Below are positions 14,803-22,234 of a stretch of 29,736 nt of DNA, piece by piece. Each line of letters begins with the position of its first letter. Position 1 is the stretch's first letter. The stretch lies in assembly GCA_045121095.1 (NCBI GenBank), contig JBGVFN010000029.1, forward strand, positions 1 to 29,736. The letters run 5' to 3'. The notes under the pieces are model-generated. The model was not told where the DNA came from. It did no database searches and saw nothing but the letters and a program-made list of their open reading frames with translations. The DNA comes from TWA4 sp045121095. Lineage in GTDB: Bacteria; Bacillota; Clostridia; Lachnospirales; Lachnospiraceae. The position numbers were made by a program, and so were the translations under genes.

Positions 14803-15683
14803 ACTTCTGATTTGTATTTGCGCATTTGTACGATGATTGCGATGGTGCTGGTGATGATGAGGCAGGCGGATAGTAATTGGGATACGGGGATTCCTGTGCT
14901 GCCGAGGATGAGCTGGTCGGTGCGGAGGCTTTCGATCCATACGCGGCCGAGTCCGTACAGGCCCAGATACATCCAGAATATCTGACCATTGAATTTTTTC
15001 TTTCTGTGAGCCAGAAGGAGAATAAGGAGTACAGCCAAATTCCAGAGGGATTCGTATAGGAAGGTGGGATGTACCTGGATGTATTCTTCGCCTTGCCAGG
15101 TGGCCAGGTTTCTGCTGAGTTCTTCGGTGATGTATCCGCTGTAGACTTTGGATTTTAAAATCCACATGGAAAGGATGTTGCTGCTGTATCCACCGAAGGC
15201 TTCGCAGTTAAAGAAATTTCCCCATCTTCCGATGGCCTGTCCCAAAACCAGACCGGGAACACAGCAGTCGGCTACCTGGAAAAAGGACAGCTTTTTGATC
15301 CGTGTATATACGTAAAGAGTTGTGAATGCTGCAATGACACCGCCGTAAATGGCGAGTCCTCCGGCTCTCAGATTGAATATCTGAAGGAGATTTTCCTTAT
15401 AATAATCCCATGAAAAGATTACGTAATAGGTCCGTGCTCCTATAATGGAAAAAATCATGGCATATAACAGAAAATCCAACAGGGTGTCGGATGAAATCTT
15501 TTCCCGTTTTCCACAGTGGCATGCCATCAGATATCCACATAAAATACCAATTCCTATAATAATACCATAAAATTTTACTTCAAATCCGTCTCCTATAGGA
15601 AGCATGATTCCACTGGGCAGATCGTTAATTTCTATTCCCAAACCGGGAAACCGAATGTCTGGTGCTAATTGTAACATATACAC
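14799..15683 (-). CDS. lgt: Prolipoprotein diacylglyceryl transferase
   Basis: Integral membrane enzyme that attaches diacylglycerol from phosphatidylglycerol to the lipobox cysteine of prolipoproteins, the first step of lipoprotein maturation. The 294 residues have about seven hydrophobic segments. The family signature GQAIGRWGNFFNCEAFG lies in the middle, with AGGLAIYGGV before it and HPTFLYESLWN after it. A late RVWIESLRTDQL matches the conserved C-terminal region. The GTG start has GGAG at 7-8 bases; the ATG two codons later is too far from it. A stand-alone gene, divergent from ychF, with repeat copy C directly upstream. The stop lies within a 22-bp direct repeat. Confidence 0.96.
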   Translation of the reverse strand: MYMLQLAPDIRFPGLGIEINDLPSGIMLPIGDGFEVKFYGIIIGIGILCGYLMACHCGKREKISSDTLLDFLLYAMIFSIIGARTYYVIFSWDYYKENLLQIFNLRAGGLAIYGGVIAAFTTLYVYTRIKKLSFFQVADCCVPGLVLGQAIGRWGNFFNCEAFGGYSSNILSMWILKSKVYSGYITEELSRNLATWQGEEYIQVHPTFLYESLWNLAVLLILLLAHRKKKFNGQIFWMYLGLYGLGRVWIESLRTDQLILGSTGIPVSQLLSACLIITSTIAIIVQMRKYKSEV

Positions 15684-15709
15684 TTTACCGCTCCAATCTT
15701 TAATTTTTC

Positions 15710-15902
15710 GTAACTATTCAGCCAAGCATGACCGTGTGCCCTTTAGGGTATTTTTGTTCAAAATACCGTGTCAAGCTTGCTTGTAAACGGTATTTGGGGC
15801 AGAAAATCGTATTTGGCGTTTAGCCAAATGAATAATTTTCGAAGAAAATTATGAATGCTTGCTGAATTTTTCAAGACAGTTCAGCCAAGGCTGAACTGTT
15901 AC
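15710..15902 (+). repeat. Interspersed structured repeat, copy C (193 bp)
   Basis: Near-full copy in the lgt-ychF divergent region, in the same orientation as copy A. It starts GTAACTATTCAGCC (preceded by ATTTTTC) and ends GGCTGAACTGTTAC. It has the same hairpin series as copy A: AATACCGT/ACGGTATT with the conserved loop; TTTGGC/GCCAAA; ATAATTTTC/GAAAATTAT, which is uninterrupted here; and the right-end hairpin. The CCCTTTAGGG module lies near the left end (15732-15751), not inside the third hairpin as in copy A. On the minus strand, the direction of lgt, the central loop region reads TTGACA. No reading frame. Confidence 0.85.
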
Positions 15903-15997
15903 AATTTCTCATAAATTTTACCAATACGCTTTATTTTACTCTTGCCCTGCCAAAAACGCAACTAAAAAAGCAGAAAACTGGAAAAGTAAAAGAATAG

Positions 15998-16026
15998 TTG
16001 AATCCATTTTTCTTTTATGGTAAAAT
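15998..16026 (+). promoter_or_regulatory. Candidate sigma-A promoter for ychF
   Basis: TTGAAT (15998-16003), 17 bases, TAAAAT (16021-16026). It lies about 90 bp upstream of the ychF start, just after repeat copy C. Confidence 0.65.
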
Positions 16027-16117
16027 TGCACAGAGTATGTCATGTTCTGTTTGAAATGAGATAGAATCTGGATGCAATCGGATAATTAACATCCGGTTGT
16101 TTAAGGGAGGAAAAAAA

Positions 16118-17215
16118 ATGAAATTAGGTATTGTAGGCCTGCCCAATGTAGGAAAAAGTACTTTATTTAATGCACTGACAAAGGCTGGTGCAGAATCAGC
16201 CAATTATCCGTTCTGTACCATCGACCCCAATGTGGGTATTGTACCAGTTCCCGATTTTCGTCTGGGACTGCTGGCTAATATGTATAATTCCCGTAAGGTA
16301 ACTCCTGCGGTTATCGAATTTGTAGATATTGCAGGTCTGGTAAAGGGTGCTTCCAAAGGAGAAGGTCTGGGCAACCAGTTCCTGTCCCATATTCGTGAAG
16401 TAGATGCGATTGTTCATGTTGTTCGCTGCTTTGAGGACAGCAATATTGTGCATGTGGATGGAAGTATCGATCCTTTAAGAGATATTGAAACCATCAATCT
16501 GGAGCTTTTATTTGCGGATCTGGATGTCTTGGAACGCAGAATTTCAAAGACTGTACGCGGTGCAAGAAATGACAAAGCTCTGGCAAAGGAACTGGAGATT
16601 CTGGAACAGCTGAAAAAACATCTGGAAGACGGTAATTCTGCAAAAACCTTTACTCTGGACGATGAAGAGTCCATGGAATTCGTGGAATCTCTCAATCTGT
16701 TAACTGCAAAACCGGTTATTTATGCTGCCAACGTAACAGAGGATGAGTTGGCTGATGATGCCGCTTCCAATATGCATGTTGCTTCTGTACGCAAATTTGC
16801 AGCAGAAGAAGGCAGTGAAGTATTTGTTGTCTGCGCACAGATCGAACAGGAAATTGCAGAACTGGAAGACGATGAAAAGAAAGAATTTCTGGAAGATCTG
16901 GGTCTGGAAGAATCCGGTCTGGAAAAACTTATTCAGGCAAGCTACAGTCTGCTGGGTCTGATCAGTTATCTCACCGCTGGTGAATCCGAAACCCGTGCAT
17001 GGACCATCAAGAAAGGAACCAAAGCACCTCAGGCAGCTGGTAAGATTCATTCCGACTTTGAACGCGGTTTCATTCGTGCAGAAGTGATTAATTACCAGGA
17101 TCTGCTGGATGCAGGCACTTACGGTGCTGCCAGAGAAAAAGGTCTGATCGGACTGGAAGGAAAAGAATACGTAGTAAAAGACGGTGACGTTATCCTGTTC
17201 CGTTTCAACGTATAA
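16118..17215 (+). CDS. ychF: Redox-regulated ATPase YchF (Obg-family)
   Basis: Translation-associated P-loop NTPase of the Obg/TRAFAC class that binds ribosomes and prefers ATP. The 365 residues match the family. G1 is GLPNVGKS (7-14). The Walker B/G3 region contains VDIAGLVKGASKGEGLGNQFL. The G4 position reads NVTEDE in place of NKxD, the change linked with ATP preference. The C-terminus is a TGS domain with LISYLTAGESETRAWTIKKGTKAPQAAGKIHSDFERGFIRAEV (split: GFIRAEV is the family end motif). The ATG at 16118 has AGGGAGG at good spacing; a TTG seven codons earlier has none. The last codons (AACGTATAA) begin a short tandem repeat that runs to the next gene. Confidence 0.97.
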   Translation: MKLGIVGLPNVGKSTLFNALTKAGAESANYPFCTIDPNVGIVPVPDFRLGLLANMYNSRKVTPAVIEFVDIAGLVKGASKGEGLGNQFLSHIREVDAIVHVVRCFEDSNIVHVDGSIDPLRDIETINLELLFADLDVLERRISKTVRGARNDKALAKELEILEQLKKHLEDGNSAKTFTLDDEESMEFVESLNLLTAKPVIYAANVTEDELADDAASNMHVASVRKFAAEEGSEVFVVCAQIEQEIAELEDDEKKEFLEDLGLEESGLEKLIQASYSLLGLISYLTAGESETRAWTIKKGTKAPQAAGKIHSDFERGFIRAEVINYQDLLDAGTYGAAREKGLIGLEGKEYVVKDGDVILFRFNV

Positions 17216-17265
17216 ATATTAACGTATAAAATATTAACGTACAAAATACCAACGTATAAAAGGAG
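17207..17265 (+). repeat. Four tandem 14-15 bp units after ychF
   Basis: Units AACGTATAAATATT, AACGTATAAAATATT, AACGTACAAAATACC and AACGTATAAAAGGAG. The first contains the last two codons and stop of ychF, and the last contains the ribosome binding site of the next gene. They look like slipped duplications of the gene end. Confidence 0.85.
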
Positions 17266-17274
17266 TTCATAATT

Positions 17275-17604
17275 ATGGCAAAAAAGAAAAATGATGATCC
17301 CGGATTTGACTTAACCGTATCCATCGAACTGGATGATGGAAGCACTATGGAATGTGCTGTACTGCGTATTTATCCTGCAAGCAACAAAAAACAGTACATT
17401 GCTGTACAGCCCATGGAAGATGTATCTGATCCCGAAGGACGTGTATTTATTTATGGTTACACGGTCGGTAAAGATGGCGTTCCCGATCTGATCAATATCG
17501 AAGATGATGATGAATTTGATATTGCAATCGATGCGCTGGAAGAACTTCTGGATGAGATGGATTTCTTTGATACCGTTCCGGCTGATGCAGATATTGAAGC
17601 TTAA
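17275..17604 (+). CDS. DUF1292 domain protein (YrzB family)
   Basis: A 109-residue, very acidic cytoplasmic protein. The core (about 12-70) with DLTVSIELDDGSTMECAVLRIY, KKQYIAVQPM and GRVFIYGYTVGKDG fits DUF1292, a small domain of unknown function widespread in Firmicutes. In many of them it is encoded near yrrL/yrzL or a sigma-factor gene. The C-terminal part is rich in Asp and Glu (EDDDEFDIAIDALEELLDEM). It follows ychF by 59 bp with AGGAG before its ATG, and a terminator comes directly after, so the two are probably one transcript. No function is known to me. Confidence 0.85.
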   Translation: MAKKKNDDPGFDLTVSIELDDGSTMECAVLRIYPASNKKQYIAVQPMEDVSDPEGRVFIYGYTVGKDGVPDLINIEDDDEFDIAIDALEELLDEMDFFDTVPADADIEA

Positions 17605-17628
17605 TGAATTAACTTCGTTCTAACTTAC

Positions 17629-17675
17629 AAAAGCAGTCTATTACCACTCTTTTCCGGTAACGAGACTGCTTTTTC
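17629..17675. terminator. Bidirectional terminator
   Basis: AAAAGCAGTC pairs with GACTGCTTTT, with an inner TTACC/GGTAA stem. It is followed by T5 on the plus strand (ending ychF-DUF1292) and by T4 on the minus strand (serving the helicase gene). Confidence 0.8.
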
Positions 17676-17823
17676 TTGTTCTGCTTTTTCTTGTTCTATT
17701 GTTCGGTTTATTCTATTTGTTTTCTTCGTTCTGTTCCTTCTATTCCTTCTATTTATTTTATTCTATTTCTTCTGCATCTAATCGTTCTTACTGTTTATTC
17801 TTTCTGTTATTCTATTTTTGTTT
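17676..17823 (-). repeat. Polypurine/polypyrimidine low-complexity tract
   Basis: Almost pure C and T on the plus strand, with recurring TTCTATT and TTCTTCT words (for example two adjacent CCTTCTATT units near 17738-17755). It lies between the terminator and the helicase stop and continues into the last codons of the helicase gene. No gene seen. Confidence 0.6.
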
Positions 17824-19755
17824 TTATCTTCTTATCTTTTCTGTCTTCTTATTTTCCATTTCTGCCTTCGTGCTTTTCATTCCTGCCTTCGCATTGTTTC
17901 CCGCTTTTTTATTTCCAATGAACTCCCGTATAAACATGGACGGCTGCTGCGCTTTATGGAATTTTTCTTTCGTACAGCAGATCAGAAGATTATTTTTGGC
18001 TCTGGTCATGGCCACATAAAACAATCGCCGTTCTTCTTCCAGATCTTCCTCCATCACTGCTTTTTCGTGGGGTGTGATTCCTTCGTTCGCATCCATAATA
18101 AATACCGTATCATATTCCAGCCCTTTTGAGGCATGCATGGTGGACAATACCACCCCTTCTCCCCGCCGGTTCCGGTCAGCTGCCTGCTCTTTTAATTCCT
18201 GCTGATAGGTTTCAATATGTAACAGCCATTCCTCATAGGTTTCAAATTCCCTGGCCGCCTCCTGGATTTCATCCAGCACATCGGTCAGTTCCGTCACCTT
18301 CATCCGGCGAAATGCTGCATATTCCTGCAGATATTCTTCATATCCCATGGCATTTCGAATATAGGTAATGGCTGTATACGGCGTCATCTTGGAAAGCATT
18401 TTAATCTGCACTTCCAGCTTGTAAATGCGGTCTGCCATCCACTCTTTATCCCGAAATTTAGCCGCCAGTGCATCAAAGGAAACCTGCGGGGTATCAAACA
18501 AGGTTCGGCTGATATAACGATTGGGCCGATTAATGATCTCCAGAAAATCACCTCTGTCTCTGCTTCCCATGGCAATCCGCACATAGGCAAGAATATTTCG
18601 GCTGATAAAGTGGCTGTATAAGTCCGGCAGTACGTCTTTCATCTGAAAAGGAATGTTAAAATCCATCAACTTCTGCACCAGCCCTCCGGCACAACGGGTT
18701 GTCCGAAATAGTACGGAAATTTCCTCCAATGGTGTTCCTGCTTCTGCGGCTTTCTGTATCTCCCGGATAATATGCAGATACTGCTGATTGCTGTCCTCAA
18801 ACTTTCGTACCAGCACCGCATGAGCAGCGGGCCGGCTGGCACGGATATCCTTGTCAAATCGTGTCTTATTGCAGCGGATAACTCTTCCTGCTGCGGACAC
18901 AATATTGCGGTCACAGCGAAAATTCACATCCAGCAGTACTTTTTTGCAGTCCGGGTAATCCTTTTCAAAGCCCAGCATAATTTCTGGTCTGGCACCTCGG
19001 AACCGGTAAATCGACTGGTCATCGTCCCCCACAATAAACAGATTATTCTGAGGTGCTGCCAGCATCCGCACCAGCTCATACTGGATCCGACAAATATCCT
19101 GAAATTCGTCCACCAGAATATACTGGTATTTGCGCTGCCAGGCGGCCAGAATATCCGGACGTCCCTGAAACAGCTCGTAACAGATTACCTGCATATCATC
19201 AAAATCAATCATATGATTCTGGTCCATCCAGCCCTGGTACGCCTGAAAAATACGCCTGAACACATCAGATGGGCAGGATGTGGAGTAATAATGCTCCAAA
19301 TTCATCATCTCACCCTTTACCACGCTGATTTCACTGAGAATTCCGCTGATAAATTCTTTTTCATCCTCAATAGTCACCTGCTGATTACGGATAATCTCCC
19401 GCAGTACTGCATATTTTTGCTCATCCCGGATAATCTGACTTCCCTGATACTGATAGGCATATCGAATAATCTTAAAAAAAATGGAGTGGAACGTTCCAAA
19501 AGATACAGCCGTATTTTCCTGACCTGACATCTTCAGAAAACGTTCTTTCATCTGGTCTGCGGCAGCCCTGGTAAAAGTCACCACCAGAATATTCCCCGGA
19601 TTCACATGCCCTGCCTCAATCAGTTCCTGAATTCGACAGGTCAGCACAAACGTTTTTCCAGAGCCCGGCCCCGCCAGAACCAGCATGGGTCCCTCTTTAT
19701 GGGTCACCGCCTCGTATTGGGGCTTTGTCATCTTATCAGCCAGTTCTTTTTTCAT
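17824..19755 (-). CDS. UvrD/PcrA-family ATP-dependent DNA helicase
   Basis: Superfamily 1A 3'-5' helicase, likely in DNA repair or resolving replication conflicts. The 643 residues are shorter than PcrA (about 720-740). Motifs in order are: Q-motif region TKPQYEAV (10-17); Walker A GPGSGKT (29-35); VVTFTRAAADQM (58-69); Walker B VDEFQD (215-220); GDDDQSIYRFRGA (243-255); and near the C-terminus VLSTMHASKGLEYDTVFI, then EEERRLFYVAMTRAK. The last 25 residues are Lys-rich (NAKAGMKSTKAEMENKKTEK) and lie in a polypurine region, so this tail may be a recent extension. The ATG at 19755 follows AGGAG; a TTG 12 codons earlier lacks a binding site. Whether it is the main PcrA of the cell or a second UvrD-like helicase cannot be told here. 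Confidence 0.92.
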   Translation of the reverse strand: MKKELADKMTKPQYEAVTHKEGPMLVLAGPGSGKTFVLTCRIQELIEAGHVNPGNILVVTFTRAAADQMKERFLKMSGQENTAVSFGTFHSIFFKIIRYAYQYQGSQIIRDEQKYAVLREIIRNQQVTIEDEKEFISGILSEISVVKGEMMNLEHYYSTSCPSDVFRRIFQAYQGWMDQNHMIDFDDMQVICYELFQGRPDILAAWQRKYQYILVDEFQDICRIQYELVRMLAAPQNNLFIVGDDDQSIYRFRGARPEIMLGFEKDYPDCKKVLLDVNFRCDRNIVSAAGRVIRCNKTRFDKDIRASRPAAHAVLVRKFEDSNQQYLHIIREIQKAAEAGTPLEEISVLFRTTRCAGGLVQKLMDFNIPFQMKDVLPDLYSHFISRNILAYVRIAMGSRDRGDFLEIINRPNRYISRTLFDTPQVSFDALAAKFRDKEWMADRIYKLEVQIKMLSKMTPYTAITYIRNAMGYEEYLQEYAAFRRMKVTELTDVLDEIQEAAREFETYEEWLLHIETYQQELKEQAADRNRRGEGVVLSTMHASKGLEYDTVFIMDANEGITPHEKAVMEEDLEEERRLFYVAMTRAKNNLLICCTKEKFHKAQQPSMFIREFIGNKKAGNNAKAGMKSTKAEMENKKTEKIRR

Positions 19756-19846
19756 GTTCCTCTCCTTTTCAATTCCTTTGTTTCCTTTCAAGCCCTATAT
19801 GGCAAATCTTCCATGATACGCTTTTCTCTGCTGCTCAATGTTAGCT

Positions 19847-21301
19847 CTAATGCTTCTTATCCGATGCCCTTTCCATACCATCTTCACTTTCCCAGCTGTG
19901 AGGAATCCTTACACGGAAAAACCGGCGAAGCACTTCTTTTCCATTAAAAGGAACCAGCGGATACAGATAATTCTTTCCGGCTATGGTACGATTGCCTACA
20001 ACCGCTGCAATAACCAGTATGGTGCCGGCTATAAATCCCCATACTCCCAGAATTTGCGTCAGAATCAGCAAGATCAGCCGCATAAATTTCAGGGCATAGC
20101 TTAGTTCCATGCTGGTCTGCGTATAATTGGCAAGTACGACAAAGGCCATATACAGCATACATTCCGGATTAAACCAGCCTGAACTGGCTGCAAAATCACC
20201 GATGATCAGACCGGCAATTACCGACAAGGGAGTCGTCAGCATGTTGGGTGTATTGACCGCCGCCAGCTTCAAACCATCTACTGCAAATTCCAGAATCAAA
20301 AACTGCCAGATAAATGCCACATTCACCGGATCCTTCGGCAGAACAAATTTCAGATAATCCGGCAGCAGCTCCGGATGATTCACCAAAAGCAGAAATAACG
20401 GAGTTAAAAAGACTGCCAGTAAAAATGCCAGCATTCTGCTGAAACGCAGATAAGTTCCCGTAATAGGCGGAAAATAATAATCATTCGCCTCTTCAATAAT
20501 GTCAAATATACTGGATGGCAGAATCATGGCCGCCGGTGAATTGTCCACCATAATCACAATACTTCCCTCCAGAATACAGGCAGCTGCCGTATCCGGCCGC
20601 TCTGAATATTTGAATTTTGGAAAAGGATTATACCATTTATGAGGAAAAATGCATTCCGCCAGGCTTTCCTGATTCATGGTAAGGGCATCCACTTTCAGAT
20701 TTTTCATACGTGCCTTAATGGTATCTAAAAGTTCCTGGTCCACCCGGTCCTGCATGTAACAGATGGCAATATCGGTGGAAGAACTGCTTCCCACCTGCAT
20801 GATCTCATGAATCAGCTGCGGATCCCGAATGCGGCGTCGGATCAGTGCCGTATTAAACACCAGCGTTTCCACAAAGCCGTCTCTTGATCCCCTCAAAACC
20901 CGGTCTTTATCCGGTTCTTCCACACTTCGAATTGGATATGTCCTGCAGTCAATGGTAATCGCCTGATCATATCCATCCACAAATAAAATGGTAATCCCCA
21001 TTAAAAGCTGTTTTACAGCCGTATCCACATCCTTTGCCAGGCCAATTTCCCCATAAGGAATCATCCGCTTAGACAATTCATGGGCAGTATCCGGCATCTC
21101 CTCCGATGAACCTGCCATAATTGTCTGCAGCACTTTCTGCACAATTTCATCCTTTGCAAATCCATCTACCATGTACAAACAGGACTTGCGTCCACAAATA
21201 TTCACAACCCGGTAGATAATATCAAAATTACGATCTACCGCCAGTTTCTTATGAAAATACTGTATATTTTCATCAATGTTCCTGCTAATTGTCTGTGCCA
21301 T
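19847..21301 (-). CDS. GerA-family spore germination protein, SpoVAF-like
   Basis: Membrane protein of the spore inner membrane, related to the A subunits of germinant receptors. It has 484 residues, with a soluble N-terminal domain (about 1-285) then five or so membrane segments. Family landmarks are RDPQLIHEIMQVGSSSSTDIAI, YSERPDTAAACILEGSIVIMVDNSPAAMILPSS, LAVNTPNMLTTPLSVIAGLIIGD-like region, and the final membrane part. The VDNSPAAMILPSS region and the absence of linked B and C subunits point to SpoVAF rather than a complete germinant receptor. The ATG at 21301 has CGGAGG 5-6 bases upstream. A sigma-G-type promoter and a 5' hairpin lie directly upstream. No spoVA genes are nearby, although Bacillus spoVAF is the last gene of the spoVA operon. 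Confidence 0.85.
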   Translation of the reverse strand: MAQTISRNIDENIQYFHKKLAVDRNFDIIYRVVNICGRKSCLYMVDGFAKDEIVQKVLQTIMAGSSEEMPDTAHELSKRMIPYGEIGLAKDVDTAVKQLLMGITILFVDGYDQAITIDCRTYPIRSVEEPDKDRVLRGSRDGFVETLVFNTALIRRRIRDPQLIHEIMQVGSSSSTDIAICYMQDRVDQELLDTIKARMKNLKVDALTMNQESLAECIFPHKWYNPFPKFKYSERPDTAAACILEGSIVIMVDNSPAAMILPSSIFDIIEEANDYYFPPITGTYLRFSRMLAFLLAVFLTPLFLLLVNHPELLPDYLKFVLPKDPVNVAFIWQFLILEFAVDGLKLAAVNTPNMLTTPLSVIAGLIIGDFAASSGWFNPECMLYMAFVVLANYTQTSMELSYALKFMRLILLILTQILGVWGFIAGTILVIAAVVGNRTIAGKNYLYPLVPFNGKEVLRRFFRVRIPHSWESEDGMERASDKKH

Positions 21302-21320
21302 ACCAACCTCCGGTAACAAT

Positions 21321-21347
21321 GGGATGTCCGTAACGAGCTGACATCCC
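21321..21347 (-). other. 5'-leader hairpin of the SpoVAF-like gene
   Basis: Perfect 8-bp stem GGGATGTC/GACATCCC with an 11-base loop, about 8 bases upstream of the ribosome binding site and at the expected 5' end of the sigma-G message. No T-run follows. It could stabilise the message for the forespore. Confidence 0.5.
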
Positions 21348-21359
21348 TCTTCCTTTCGT

Positions 21360-21388
21360 TAGTATGGCATTTTTTTCAAAGGATATAC
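21360..21388 (-). promoter_or_regulatory. Sigma-G-type forespore promoter of the SpoVAF-like gene
   Basis: On the minus strand GTATA (21384-21388) and CATACTA (21360-21366) are separated by 17 bases. Both fit the Bacillus sigma-G consensus (GHATR, 17-18 bases, CATWHTA). It lies 8 bp after the amidase stop. Confidence 0.65.
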
Positions 21389-21395
21389 AAAATCT

Positions 21396-22055
21396 TTACT
21401 CTAATTCCTTTTTAAACGTTTCCCAGGCATCCTCATGCTCCACAAAGTACAGTGGGCACTTCTTCCCGGTTACATCATAATGGCGAATCACTTCTTCTGT
21501 ATCCAGATGGTAACGTTCCATGAGCCATTTACACAGTTTTACCAGAGACTGATAGGTTTCCTCCGTAAATTTTCCATCTTCCTCCGGATGACAGCATTCG
21601 ATGGAAATGGTATCCACGTTACGGCTGTTGCTGCAGTATGTAAGTTCATCCAAAGGCACACACTGAATGATCGTTCCATCCAGCCCGATAATAAAATGGG
21701 CTCCTGCCTTTGTTTCGTGACTTTCTGCCAGTCCTTCAAAATAATGACGGTTTTCCCAACCGGTACTGCCTGCATTGGCTACATAGTGAACCACAATGCC
21801 ATTGATTTCTTCTAAAGCAATTCCCGGTCTGGAGTATTCATTCACCGGGAGAAAATTCTGTGTGATCCATTCAGGTACATCCTCATCACTGTAAGATGCC
21901 GGATCCACACCCTCATCATTCCATATTCCCTGTGCATCTTCTGGAAGAAGAGCTGAAATCAGCCAGGAACAGCAGCATAATACTGCCAGACAAATACATA
22001 ATCTTTTAATCAGCTTGTTATTGCCGGATTTTCTTCGCTTGTTTGTTTTAATCAT
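21396..22055 (-). CDS. Membrane-anchored N-acetylmuramoyl-L-alanine amidase (Amidase_2)
   Basis: Cleaves the bond between MurNAc and L-Ala of peptidoglycan. The 219 residues have a basic N-terminus and one hydrophobic segment (17-37) that would anchor it with the domain outside. There is no lipobox I would trust, although the segment is Cys-rich. The Amidase_2 (PGRP-like) fold is shown by the zinc ligands His90 (GIVVHYVANAG), His192 (VIRHYDVTGKKCP) and Cys200, with AGAHFIIGLDGTIIQCVPL (118-136) in between. No cell-wall-binding domain. Start ATG with AAGGATAAGG upstream. It lies between guaB and the SpoVAF-like gene, with a terminator hairpin only 21 bases before its start. A role in spore cortex or germination is possible but only suggested by its neighbour. 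Confidence 0.88.
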   Translation of the reverse strand: MIKTNKRRKSGNNKLIKRLCICLAVLCCCSWLISALLPEDAQGIWNDEGVDPASYSDEDVPEWITQNFLPVNEYSRPGIALEEINGIVVHYVANAGSTGWENRHYFEGLAESHETKAGAHFIIGLDGTIIQCVPLDELTYCSNSRNVDTISIECCHPEEDGKFTEETYQSLVKLCKWLMERYHLDTEEVIRHYDVTGKKCPLYFVEHEDAWETFKKELE

Positions 22056-22076
22056 AATGTACCTTATCCTTTTGGC

Positions 22077-22110
22077 AAAAAAGGAGATAACCGCTCTGAT
22101 TATCTCCTTA
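22077..22110 (-). terminator. Rho-independent terminator of guaB, next to the amidase RBS
   Basis: On the minus strand AAGGAGATAA, 9-base loop, TTATCTCCTT then a T-run (10-bp perfect stem, six T in all). It ends only 21 bases before the amidase start codon, so it sits in the amidase leader. Confidence 0.8.
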
Positions 22111-22234
22111 ATAACTACGCTTTTCTAAAATTGTGGACAGCTGTTTTGCTGCAAGAAACAGTCAACCAATCATCAATTGCTGTATAACTGCAATAGCTAT
22201 GGCAGCCAAACGGCCATCTGCATTTTATAAGTGA

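Noticed and set aside
14639..14836. Plus-strand 65-residue frame after lgt
   Set aside because: It runs through the 72-bp hairpin and the direct repeats and overlaps the lgt end; composition reflects the repeats.
15710..15800. TTGACA in the minus strand of repeat copy C as the lgt -35 box
   Set aside because: The best -10 at 17-18 bases is ATACCC or TACCCT, too weak to claim a promoter; the lgt promoter is unresolved.
22111..22234. Possible small RNA or purine-responsive element after guaB
   Set aside because: Only short hairpins such as ATGGC/GCCAT are visible, with no promoter and no purine riboswitch core.
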